Shown here: piece after piece, positions 37,498 through 45,369 of the stretch
Numbering within the stretch: the stretch's first letter is position 1
Layout: each line of letters starts with the position of its first letter
Source of the DNA: Photobacterium frigidiphilum
GTDB lineage: Bacteria; Pseudomonadota; Gammaproteobacteria; Enterobacterales; Vibrionaceae
DNA length: 64,000 nucleotides
Reading direction: 5' to 3'
Assembly (NCBI RefSeq): GCF_003025615.1
Contig: NZ_PYMJ01000031.1
Coordinates: 16,195 to 80,194 of the forward strand
Program-made: the position numbers and the translations under genes
Notes under the pieces: model-generated
Seen by the model: only the letters and a program-made list of their open reading frames with translations
Database searches by the model: none
What the model was told of the DNA's origin: nothing

Positions 37498-39642
37498 ATG
37501 ATCAGAGTAAGTATGAAAACGTGGGTGATTACCGCCTATTGGTGCGCATTTAGGGATAGGTCTAAGCCATTAAAAAAAGGACTTCCCAAACAAGGGTTGT
37601 TTAAATTAGCGATGGGTGGGCTAACAGGCATATTGGCACTGTGTTCATTGGCTGTGCAAGCGGACGATTTAGGCTTGGTATATCGTGATGAACATGGCAC
37701 TCAAACAGCGCCATTATTGTCGACTGATGTAACAATGACGGTGAATGGCTTGGTCAATCGGGTCACAGTACGTCAGACATTCAAGAATACGAGCACAGAT
37801 TGGATTCATGGTCGCTACATATTTCCTTTACCTGATAAAGCGGCTGTCGACCATTTGCGGTTGTGGATTGGTGAACGCTTTATAGAAGGGGATATTCAGC
37901 CTAAAGCTATTGCGAAAAAACAATATGAAGCGGCGCAACAGGCAGGCGTGAAAGCCAGCTTAGTTGAACAACATCGTCCAAATATTTTTTCAACTCAGGT
38001 AGCCAATATTGCGCCTGATGAATCTGTCACTGTTGAAATTGAATACCAAGAAACTGTGTTGTACCGCGATGGCGAATTCAGCCTGCGTTTCCCCACAGTG
38101 ATTGCACCTCGTTATATTCCCGTTGTGCCATTAAATAAAGTGCCCGATGCGAACGCAATTACTCCTTTTCTACGTGATTCACAAGATGATCCAACATTAC
38201 CTTTTTCACTCAATATTGATCTGAATGCTGGGTTACCTCTCGAAGTCATTAATACGCCATCTCATGCTTTTACTCGGCAGAAGTTATCTGACGATCATTA
38301 CACGCTGTCTTTGATGCAGCCTGATATTTCCGATCGTGATGTGGTTTTATCATGGCGACCGAAAGTAACGGATTTACCTTCTACTGCCTTATTTACTCAA
38401 CATGTCGAAGGGCAAGGCTATGGATTATTATTGACCATGCCACCGCAAGTGAATCATCAAGCTAATAGTACGACGAACAGTGCCTTGTTTCACCAGTCTG
38501 TCATTTTTGTGCTCGATATTTCAGGTTCGATGTACGGCGAATCTATCGAGCAAGCGAAACAAGCCTTGAAGTACGGTTTACAGCAACTACAGCCTGAAGA
38601 TTCATTTAATATCGTAACGTTTAATCATGAAACTATGCTCTATTCTGAGCAATTACTGGCAGTCACCCCGGCAACAATCGCTCGTGCATTACGTTTTGTT
38701 GATGGGTTAGATGCAGATGGTGGAACAGAAATGACAGCTGCTTTAAAGGCTGCGTTTTCAATAAAAACACATGATCAACCGAATAGCACACGTTGGCTCA
38801 ATCAAATTGTGTTTATTACTGATGGCAGCGTTGGTAACGAAACTGCATTGTTTGATTTGATTGAGCAACAATTGGTTGATCGTCGTTTATTTACCGTCGG
38901 TATTGGCTCTGCACCAAACAGTTATTTTATGACCCGTGCAGCAATGAAAGGCAAAGGTACGTATACCTACATTGGTGATGTGAAAGAGGTTGATACCAAA
39001 ATGCGGTTACTGTTTTCTAAAATCAGCCAACCCGTAATGCGTGATATTAAACTGACATGGTCTGATGGTAGATCTGTTGATTATTGGCCAAATCCGATGC
39101 CGGACTTATATCAACAAGAACCTCTGCAAGTATCATTTAAGATCCCTGAAAATGCCGCTAATTTGATAATTACAGGCCAACAAGTTGATCATGAATGGCG
39201 TAACGAAGTAGATGTATATCAAGGTTTGGCGATAGACGAAAAACAACCTCAACTGCGTATTGGGTTAGACATTATATGGGCGCGTAATCAAATTAGCAGC
39301 ATACAAATGAACCCTGACATATCAATGGAAGAGAAGAAAAAACATATCGAGCTATTAGGAATGAAGCACCATATTGTAACGCGGTATACCAGTTTGATTG
39401 CTGTTGATAAAACCCCAGCCCGTGCAGAAGGTGAAGAGGTTAATGATGCCAACGTGAAACCGCATCTACCAAAAGGGTGGAAGTCGAAACAGGCGTCTTT
39501 ACAGCCCGCACCATACCAATTGGCTCAAACGGGTACTAACAGTGAAGTCATGATTTTTTTCGGCGCATTATTGTCACTGTTTGCTTTATTAATAGGGTGT
39601 ACCTCTAAGAATCGCATCACGATACGCCGCACGAGATCGTAG
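37498..39642 (+). CDS. Marine proteobacterial sortase target protein (VIT + VWA domains)
   Basis: Exported cell-surface protein and probable substrate of the next gene. I use ATG 37498 (714 aa), with AAGG upstream. The signal-like hydrophobic segment (LAMGGLTGILALCSLAVQA) starts about 40 residues in. A VIT domain follows (about 60-190; TFKNTSTDWIHGRYIFPLP, YEAAQQAGVKASLVEQHRPNIF). The VWA domain has an intact MIDAS motif (FVLDISGSMYGE), then GGTEMTAAL and FITDGSVGNE. The C-terminus has a Gram-positive-like sorting signal: LAQTG, a hydrophobic helix (VMIFFGALLSLFALLIG) and a basic tail (RITIRRTRS). Pairing of this family with a class GN sortase is established; the ligand or function of the displayed protein is not. 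Confidence 0.93.
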   Translation: MIRVSMKTWVITAYWCAFRDRSKPLKKGLPKQGLFKLAMGGLTGILALCSLAVQADDLGLVYRDEHGTQTAPLLSTDVTMTVNGLVNRVTVRQTFKNTSTDWIHGRYIFPLPDKAAVDHLRLWIGERFIEGDIQPKAIAKKQYEAAQQAGVKASLVEQHRPNIFSTQVANIAPDESVTVEIEYQETVLYRDGEFSLRFPTVIAPRYIPVVPLNKVPDANAITPFLRDSQDDPTLPFSLNIDLNAGLPLEVINTPSHAFTRQKLSDDHYTLSLMQPDISDRDVVLSWRPKVTDLPSTALFTQHVEGQGYGLLLTMPPQVNHQANSTTNSALFHQSVIFVLDISGSMYGESIEQAKQALKYGLQQLQPEDSFNIVTFNHETMLYSEQLLAVTPATIARALRFVDGLDADGGTEMTAALKAAFSIKTHDQPNSTRWLNQIVFITDGSVGNETALFDLIEQQLVDRRLFTVGIGSAPNSYFMTRAAMKGKGTYTYIGDVKEVDTKMRLLFSKISQPVMRDIKLTWSDGRSVDYWPNPMPDLYQQEPLQVSFKIPENAANLIITGQQVDHEWRNEVDVYQGLAIDEKQPQLRIGLDIIWARNQISSIQMNPDISMEEKKKHIELLGMKHHIVTRYTSLIAVDKTPARAEGEEVNDANVKPHLPKGWKSKQASLQPAPYQLAQTGTNSEVMIFFGALLSLFALLIGCTSKNRITIRRTRS

Positions 39643-39665
39643 TTCAAAACGAAAAGGGTAAAACG

Positions 39666-40238
39666 ATGTTAACGCTTTCTAATGTTCGTACAGCTTTGAT
39701 GGTTGTTGTATTGAGTGTTGGCTTGTTACTGATGGGGCGAGGGGGCTATATCCAAGCGAAGGCGTGGCTCGCACAAGTGTTAATTGCTCAGGCTTGGCAA
39801 CAACAAACAGCAACAGGTATTCCAACTAAACCATGGCCGTGGGCAGATACTTCCCCCATTGCGCAATTGATTTTACCTAACGGTGAGCAACAAACAGTAC
39901 TGGCGGGTGTTAGTGGGCGTAACTTGGCTTTTGGGCCTACTTTACAGTTATTCACTGCAAAGCCAGATGAGCAGGGCAATGTGGTGATTTACGGGCATAA
40001 CGATACGCATTTTAAGTCGTTAGAAACAGCTAAAATAGGCGATGGCATTGAAGTACAAGGTGAGCATGGAAAGACAGTACGTTACATTGTCACAAGTTTA
40101 CAGGTAGTGAATCAACAAGAGACAAAGTTAGCCGCACAAACGCCGTGGTCGCAGTTAACCTTAATTACGTGTTACCCCTTTACTACTGTTAGCGTGAATG
40201 GTCCTTTGCGATGGGTGGTAACCGCCATACCTGCATAA
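39666..40238 (+). CDS. Class GN (marine proteobacterial) sortase
   Basis: 190-aa transpeptidase with an N-terminal TM helix (about 9-26), then the family segment KPWPWADTSPIAQL. The catalytic triad is visible: His in VIYGHNDTHF, Cys in LTLITCYPF and Arg in GPLRWVVTA. It lies 23 bp downstream of the LAQTG protein and shares its operon. It presumably anchors that protein to a cell-envelope acceptor; the Gram-negative acceptor is not known. AAAGGG lies seven bases upstream of the ATG. Its N-terminal coding region contains copy 2 of the 26-bp repeat. Confidence 0.94.
   Translation: MLTLSNVRTALMVVVLSVGLLLMGRGGYIQAKAWLAQVLIAQAWQQQTATGIPTKPWPWADTSPIAQLILPNGEQQTVLAGVSGRNLAFGPTLQLFTAKPDEQGNVVIYGHNDTHFKSLETAKIGDGIEVQGEHGKTVRYIVTSLQVVNQQETKLAAQTPWSQLTLITCYPFTTVSVNGPLRWVVTAIPA
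39783..39808 (+). repeat. 26-bp direct repeat, copy 2 (inside the sortase gene)
   Basis: Encodes AQAWQQQ of the sortase. Exact match to 37157-37182; the flanking bases differ on both sides. Confidence 0.92.
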
Positions 40239-40246
40239 AGACTAAC

Positions 40247-40259
40247 AATCGACTTACTT
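40247..40259 (+). repeat. 13-bp direct repeat upstream of the sigma factor gene
   Basis: AATCGACTTACTT, repeated exactly at 40934-40946 downstream of the same gene. It lies near a tttgacact string and several actta/taagt motifs upstream of the start, so it may be a promoter element. Confidence 0.6.
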
Positions 40260-40340
40260 GGTCTTTGACACTTTAAATTTACTTACAATTCCATTATTAT
40301 CGAAATATAGTAAGTAAGTATCGTAAATTGAGGAAAGGCT

Positions 40341-40895
40341 ATGCTAGCGGAGTGGTTAACACACAAAGACCAATTAAGAAGTTACATAGTGAAACAAACA
40401 GGTGATCTAGACTTAGCTGACGATATCTTGCAAGAGGTATACATTAAAGCAAGCCAGAAAATTCACCAGCTAGAAGCTAAAGATAAACTTAAAAATTGGC
40501 TGTATCGCATTGCTTATAATACGATTATAGATTTCTACCGATCGCACCAAAGCCATGAAGAGCTGATGGATAACCAAATAGAAGAAGAGGTGCCTGCTGA
40601 AGTTGTCAATTTACAAACTATGGGGCAGTGCTTACGCCCGATGTTTGATTGTTTGCCAGAGAAATATCGTCAAGCAATGATTCTTTCTGAATTAGATGGA
40701 TTATCTCAAAAGGCAGTCGCTGAACAATTAGGGTTGTCATTATCAGGAACGAAAAGTCGGGTTCAACGTGGCCGAGTTAAGCTTAAAGAAATTCTAACGA
40801 ATTGCTGTAATGTGGAAATGGGACGCGAAGGTATCATTGATTTCTATCCCAAAGCAGAGTGTGCTGAATTCGCTAAAAGTAACGGTGTGGGTTAA
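40341..40895 (+). CDS. sigZ: SigZ-like ECF RNA polymerase sigma factor
   Basis: 184-aa group IV sigma factor. Region 2 has DLADDILQEVYIKASQKI and the NWLYRIAYNTIIDFYR segment. Region 4 has LPEKYRQAMILSELDGLSQKAVAEQLGLSLSGTKSRVQRGRVKLKE. The C-terminal tail NCCNVEMGREGIIDFYPK, with paired cysteines, is characteristic of the SigZ subgroup. GAGGAAAGG lies directly before the ATG. No anti-sigma gene is adjacent. It sits between the sortase pair and the thiol-synthesis cluster; whether it controls either is unknown. Confidence 0.88.
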   Translation: MLAEWLTHKDQLRSYIVKQTGDLDLADDILQEVYIKASQKIHQLEAKDKLKNWLYRIAYNTIIDFYRSHQSHEELMDNQIEEEVPAEVVNLQTMGQCLRPMFDCLPEKYRQAMILSELDGLSQKAVAEQLGLSLSGTKSRVQRGRVKLKEILTNCCNVEMGREGIIDFYPKAECAEFAKSNGVG

Positions 40896-40933
40896 GCCTG
40901 AGCTTTAACATTTCATTGGTGTTTTTTTCTATA

Positions 40934-40946
40934 AATCGACTTACTT
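40934..40946 (+). repeat. 13-bp direct repeat downstream of the sigma factor gene
   Basis: Second exact copy of AATCGACTTACTT. It precedes the gshA remnant by about 150 bp, where the sequence also has GAAGA-gcg-TCTTC and two further GCGTCTT strings. Confidence 0.6.
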
Positions 40947-41094
40947 TCTGGGTTGTTTTCTTCTTTTAGAAGAGCGTCTTCACCTTGCCTCTATCTATAT
41001 TTTAATTTTTTGGGGGAATTTTTTAAAAAATTGCGTCTTTTTTCATTTCTCTGCGTCTTAATAGAATGAATAACATTTTTATCGAATAAGACAA

Positions 41095-41630
41095 ATGAGA
41101 AATGAAGCTATCCCCTCTGAGGTTAAGACACCAGTTATAGAAATGCTGGAATTTTTAGCAAGCGATCAAGCGAAAGAAACCCTGCGTGATGTTCGCCGTG
41201 GAATTGAACGTGAAATGGTTCGAATTACACCCAATGGGGCGCTTTCTCAACGACCACACCCTGTATCTTTGGGCTCTGCACTTACTCTCCCGTACATCAC
41301 CACCGATTTTTCAGAAGCGCAGCAAGAGTTAGTGACTCCTGCGGTTAATGAGAGAAGTGAGACATTTGAAACACTGGCTTTTTTACACCACTTTGTTGCG
41401 GCTAAGTTGAATGAGAGTGAGTCGATGTGGGCTGCGAGTATGCCCCCTGCATTGCCTGATGATCACGATATTCCTATTGCTCGTTACGGTACTTCGAATG
41501 CTGGAATGCTGGAATGGTGAAGGCTCGCTACCGTGAAGGGCTAGCCAATCGTTATGGAAAGCGGATGCAGCCAATTCGGTGCCATTCGCCCCAATCTCAG
41601 GCAAACCAAGCACAAGAGAAAATTGTGTAA
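41095..41630 (+). pseudogene. gshA: Broken glutamate-cysteine ligase (gshA remnant)
   Basis: The first 138 or so codons are clearly proteobacterial GshA: GIEREMVRITPNG, then PHPVSLGSALTLPYITTDFSEAQQELVTP, SMWAASMPP and ARYGTSNAGM. Next the string gctggaat occurs twice in tandem, an 8-bp duplication that shifts the frame and gives a stop at 41518-41520. The lost frame resumes (KARYREGLANRYGKRMQPI, the next conserved GshA segment) to about 41575. The homology then ends abruptly, and a stop at 41628 lies two bases before the next gene. Intact GshA is about 520 aa, so some two thirds is deleted. The gene probably once led the operon that follows. Confidence 0.88.
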
Positions 41631-41632
41631 TT

Positions 41633-43426
41633 ATGAATATTCTTTGGAAATTAAAGGGCTACCTTAAAATGTTTGGCCGACACTATCTGATTGCCTTTGC
41701 GGCATTGCAGGTGGTTGCGTTGGTCAATTTGATTCCTTCATGGTTGATCGGTCGAATTGTCGACGGCATTAGTAAAGGGACATTAGACTCTCAAGCTATG
41801 ATCACGCATGTTGCCGGGATTATTGTCTCGGGCGCGGCAATGTACGGTTTGCGTTTTGTATGGCAAAGCAAACTATATGGTGCTTCTATTGCGATAACTC
41901 GTGTGATTCGAAGTGAGTTGTTTCAAAAGTTCTCTCAATTGTCACCTGCATTCTATGCTCGCAGAAGTACAGGGGATCTGATGGCACATGCGACCAATGA
42001 CCTTAATGCGGTGGAAGAAACCATGGGAATGGGGGTCATGACATTGGTGGACTCTTTGATCGCAGGTATTACGGTCATTTTGGGAATGATCTTTGTTGTT
42101 AGTGGTGAACTTACCGCTGTCGCACTGCTTCCCTTCCCATTATTAGTACTCATTACTCGCCGCTATGGTGTCAAGCTACATAAGGCGTTTGGTAAGGCGC
42201 AATCTGCGTTTTCTGATCTAACCGAAGAGACTCGTGAAACGGTATCGGGTATTCGTGCGGTTCGCTCACACGGCATTTCTGATCGTCAAGAACAGCGCTT
42301 TGGAAAAACCTTAGATGAAACGGTAGATGCAAATCTTTTAGTTGCAAAAGTGGATGCGGCATTTGGTCCCACGATTCAATTAGTCTATGGGCTGTCGTTC
42401 GTCATTTCACTGGGCTACGGAGCATGGTTGATAGAACAAGGCAGCATAACTGTGGGATTGTTTACTACCTTTACACTTTACCTTGGGCAACTACTTGGGC
42501 CATTTATGCAGTTTGGTTGGCAGTTCAATGTATTTCAACGAGGTAAGACGTCATGGCGTCGTCTGGAGCAGTTATTTGCTGAAAATATTGAAGTCGTAGA
42601 AGGTGACATAACACTACCGAAAACAGCGGACGCAAGTATGTCTTTTGATATCAAGTCATTCACTTATCAAAAAGCGAACCGTAAAGCGCTCGATAAGGTG
42701 AAATTTGATTTGCCATCGGGCGGGTTGGTCGGCATTACTGGGCCAACGGGCAGCGGTAAAAGCACGCTATTGCACTTGGCACTACGCCAATTTCAACTTG
42801 AGATGCCATCAATAATTCACATTTCAGGTATGCCAAGCGACAGCCTAACGTTTGGTTCCTTACGCAGTAAGCTGGCTTGGGTTCCTCAAAAGCCGCACTT
42901 GTTTTCAGGCTCTATCGCAGAGAATATCGCGTTGGCGAAACCTGATGCGTCGCAAGCAGAAATCGAGCATGTGGCTGAAATGGCGGGTATTCGAGCAGAA
43001 ATTGAAGCGATGCCTGAAGGCTTTGATACTTCACTTAGAGAGGGCGGTACGAATCTATCGGGTGGTCAAAAACAGCGTTTGACTCTTGCTAGAGCTCTAT
43101 TGTCGGGTGCTGATATCCTTTTGTTGGATGATCCATTTAGTGCGTTAGATATGAAGACTGAAGTGCAAGTTCGTCAAAACCTAAAGGCGCATTATTCCCA
43201 TAAAACCATGTTGCTAGTGACACAGCGTCTAACCAATCTTATCGAAGCTGATCATATCTTAGTATTGAATGATGGGCAGGTAGAAGAGCGTGGTTCTCAC
43301 CATGAGTTGGTGGCGAATCAAGGCTGGTATTCAATGGTTTATCAACGTCAAAGCCAGTTGGGGCTGTCCATAAGTGGCGATGCTGCTATTCAATGTACTG
43401 GCATTGAGGGAAAAGACGATGAGTAA
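41633..43426 (+). CDS. ABC exporter half-transporter, MdlA-like (degenerate ATP site)
   Basis: 597-aa type IV ABC exporter with six TM helices and a C-terminal nucleotide-binding domain; closest in pattern to E. coli MdlA. Walker A is GPTGSGKSTLL and the signature is LSGGQKQR. Walker B ends LLLDDPFSALD, with Asp where the catalytic Glu should be, and the switch region is VTQRLTNL, with Gln in place of His. It is thus a typical degenerate partner of a heterodimer. I start at ATG 41633 (MNILWKLKGYL); the upstream GTG frame lies in gshA debris. Its TAA overlaps the next ATG (ATGAGTAA), which fits heterodimer formation. Confidence 0.9.
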   Translation: MNILWKLKGYLKMFGRHYLIAFAALQVVALVNLIPSWLIGRIVDGISKGTLDSQAMITHVAGIIVSGAAMYGLRFVWQSKLYGASIAITRVIRSELFQKFSQLSPAFYARRSTGDLMAHATNDLNAVEETMGMGVMTLVDSLIAGITVILGMIFVVSGELTAVALLPFPLLVLITRRYGVKLHKAFGKAQSAFSDLTEETRETVSGIRAVRSHGISDRQEQRFGKTLDETVDANLLVAKVDAAFGPTIQLVYGLSFVISLGYGAWLIEQGSITVGLFTTFTLYLGQLLGPFMQFGWQFNVFQRGKTSWRRLEQLFAENIEVVEGDITLPKTADASMSFDIKSFTYQKANRKALDKVKFDLPSGGLVGITGPTGSGKSTLLHLALRQFQLEMPSIIHISGMPSDSLTFGSLRSKLAWVPQKPHLFSGSIAENIALAKPDASQAEIEHVAEMAGIRAEIEAMPEGFDTSLREGGTNLSGGQKQRLTLARALLSGADILLLDDPFSALDMKTEVQVRQNLKAHYSHKTMLLVTQRLTNLIEADHILVLNDGQVEERGSHHELVANQGWYSMVYQRQSQLGLSISGDAAIQCTGIEGKDDE

Positions 43427-45341
43427 GCGTCAAACAAGTGAAACACCACAAGATAAAAATAAGACAGAGAAGCAACAACCAGTGAAAGATAATGCGCTTT
43501 ATCGCCGTTTATTGACCTTCTCATTGCCGCACAAAGCGCGTTTTGGCTTTGCCTTTTTGATGTTGGCGCTTGCGGTCAGTGCCGAGATGGCTATTCCATG
43601 GTTGGCTAAAATTGTGTTGGATGAGGTCATTGTGCCTCTGCAATTTGAATGGCAACAACTTATCACATTGATCGGGCTTATGATGCTGTTCTATGTGTTT
43701 GCCGCGGTGTTTGGGTATTTACAAGCGGTCACCTTTAAACACAGTGCATTGCTGGTGGTTAAAGACGTACGTGAACAACTATTCCGCCATGTATTGAACT
43801 TTCCTATTGCGACGTTCGATAAATTATCAACGGGTAAACTGGTCTCTTACATTACCAACGATACTGAATCGCTACGGAATATGTACGTTTCGACGATTCC
43901 AACCGTGATTCAAGGTGCATTGCGCATCACGGCTATTTTCATCGCAATTGCATTACTGGATTGGCGTTTGATGTTGCTCAGTTTGGTGCTGATTCCTATT
44001 TTGTTGATGACGATGCATTTGTATCGCAAGATTTCAATGTCAGTGTTTGACGGCATTCGAGTTCAAGTCAGCAATATTAACGGGCAAATAAACGAATCGT
44101 TGCAAGGTATGGCGTTGATTCAAGCGTTTCGTCAAGAAAAGGCGTTCCAAACTAAGTTTGAGAAAGATAACCAAAGCTGGTTTAACTTCCGTGCTAAGTC
44201 AGTCGCAATTGATAGCTTGATGTTGTTACCACTGACGCGCTTGATTTCGACGTTGACAGCAGCAGGCATTGTAGCGTGGTTTGCAGGAGCATCGATGTCG
44301 ACCGTTGTTGAGATTGGTACTTTATATGCGTTTTTGAACTACATTGAGCGCTTCTTTGACCCGTTCCGACAGTTATCGATGGAATTGCACAAATTGCAGG
44401 TTGCAACTGTGTCTTCGAAACGTATTTTTGAGCTGCTAGACGATGATTCTGAAATTCATAATCAATCGATGCCGGAAGTGAAGATAAATGATAGCAACGA
44501 TATTGAGTTTCGTAATGTAACCATGGGATACGAAGTCGATAAGCCAGTACTCAAAGATGTCAGCTTTACGGCAAAAGGTGGCGAGTTTACAGCGATTGTT
44601 GGGCATACCGGCAGCGGGAAAAGTTCGGTGATCAATCTGTTGATGCGTTTTTATCAACAGCAGCAAGGCGACATCCTTATTGGCGGACAACCGCTTAATA
44701 AACTGCCTGAATCACAACTGCGAAAGCTGTTTGGCTTGGTATCACAAGACCCAACCATCTTTAGCGGTTCAATCGTTGATAATATCGATTTATCTCATGA
44801 TGCCGCTTTTAGTCATGGCTATACGAGTGATGACAGTACGCTTAATGACAATGACAATAAAGCACTAAAAGCTAGCCGTGATAAAGCGATACAAGCAGCC
44901 GAAATGGTGAAAGCGGATCGCTTCATTCATCGTTTACCTGATGGTTTTGATCATCAACCAAGCAATGGCGGCGCTACGCTTTCTGTGGGTGAAAGACAGT
45001 TATTGGCATTAGCTCGTGCGATTTCTCACGATCCGAAAATATTCCTGCTTGATGAAGCGACGGCGAATATCGACAGTGAATCGGAAGAAACGGTAAAGCA
45101 GGCTCTTGAGAATATCCAAGACGGCAGAACTGTTATCACCGTTGCGCACCGTTTATCGACGATTCAAAACGCCGATCAAATTTTGGTGATGAACAGCGGA
45201 AAGGTGATACAGAGCGGTACACACCAGGCGCTAATCGAACAAGATGGCGATTACCGAGATTTATACCTTGCACAGAAAGCGCAAGAAGAAAACGAACATC
45301 AAAACAGCACGCTAGGCCTAACGGCTGTGAGCGCGGCATAA
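43419..45341 (+). CDS. ABC exporter half-transporter, MdlB-like (catalytic partner)
   Basis: 640-aa partner of the preceding half-transporter. It has a charged N-terminal extension (SKRQTSETPQDKNKTEKQQ), six TM helices and an NBD with a complete consensus set: Walker A GHTGSGKSSV, signature LSVGERQL, Walker B IFLLDEATANID with catalytic Glu, and switch His in VAHRLSTI. An acidic insertion of about 30 residues (DAAFSHGYTSDDSTLNDNDN) precedes the signature helix. ATG 43419 overlaps the upstream stop and has GAGG nine bases before it. The genes around it suggest a glutathione-like thiol or peptide as substrate; this is inference. Confidence 0.9.
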   Translation: MSKRQTSETPQDKNKTEKQQPVKDNALYRRLLTFSLPHKARFGFAFLMLALAVSAEMAIPWLAKIVLDEVIVPLQFEWQQLITLIGLMMLFYVFAAVFGYLQAVTFKHSALLVVKDVREQLFRHVLNFPIATFDKLSTGKLVSYITNDTESLRNMYVSTIPTVIQGALRITAIFIAIALLDWRLMLLSLVLIPILLMTMHLYRKISMSVFDGIRVQVSNINGQINESLQGMALIQAFRQEKAFQTKFEKDNQSWFNFRAKSVAIDSLMLLPLTRLISTLTAAGIVAWFAGASMSTVVEIGTLYAFLNYIERFFDPFRQLSMELHKLQVATVSSKRIFELLDDDSEIHNQSMPEVKINDSNDIEFRNVTMGYEVDKPVLKDVSFTAKGGEFTAIVGHTGSGKSSVINLLMRFYQQQQGDILIGGQPLNKLPESQLRKLFGLVSQDPTIFSGSIVDNIDLSHDAAFSHGYTSDDSTLNDNDNKALKASRDKAIQAAEMVKADRFIHRLPDGFDHQPSNGGATLSVGERQLLALARAISHDPKIFLLDEATANIDSESEETVKQALENIQDGRTVITVAHRLSTIQNADQILVMNSGKVIQSGTHQALIEQDGDYRDLYLAQKAQEENEHQNSTLGLTAVSAA

Positions 45342-45369
45342 GTGATAAAATAGAAAGAGTCATTACATT

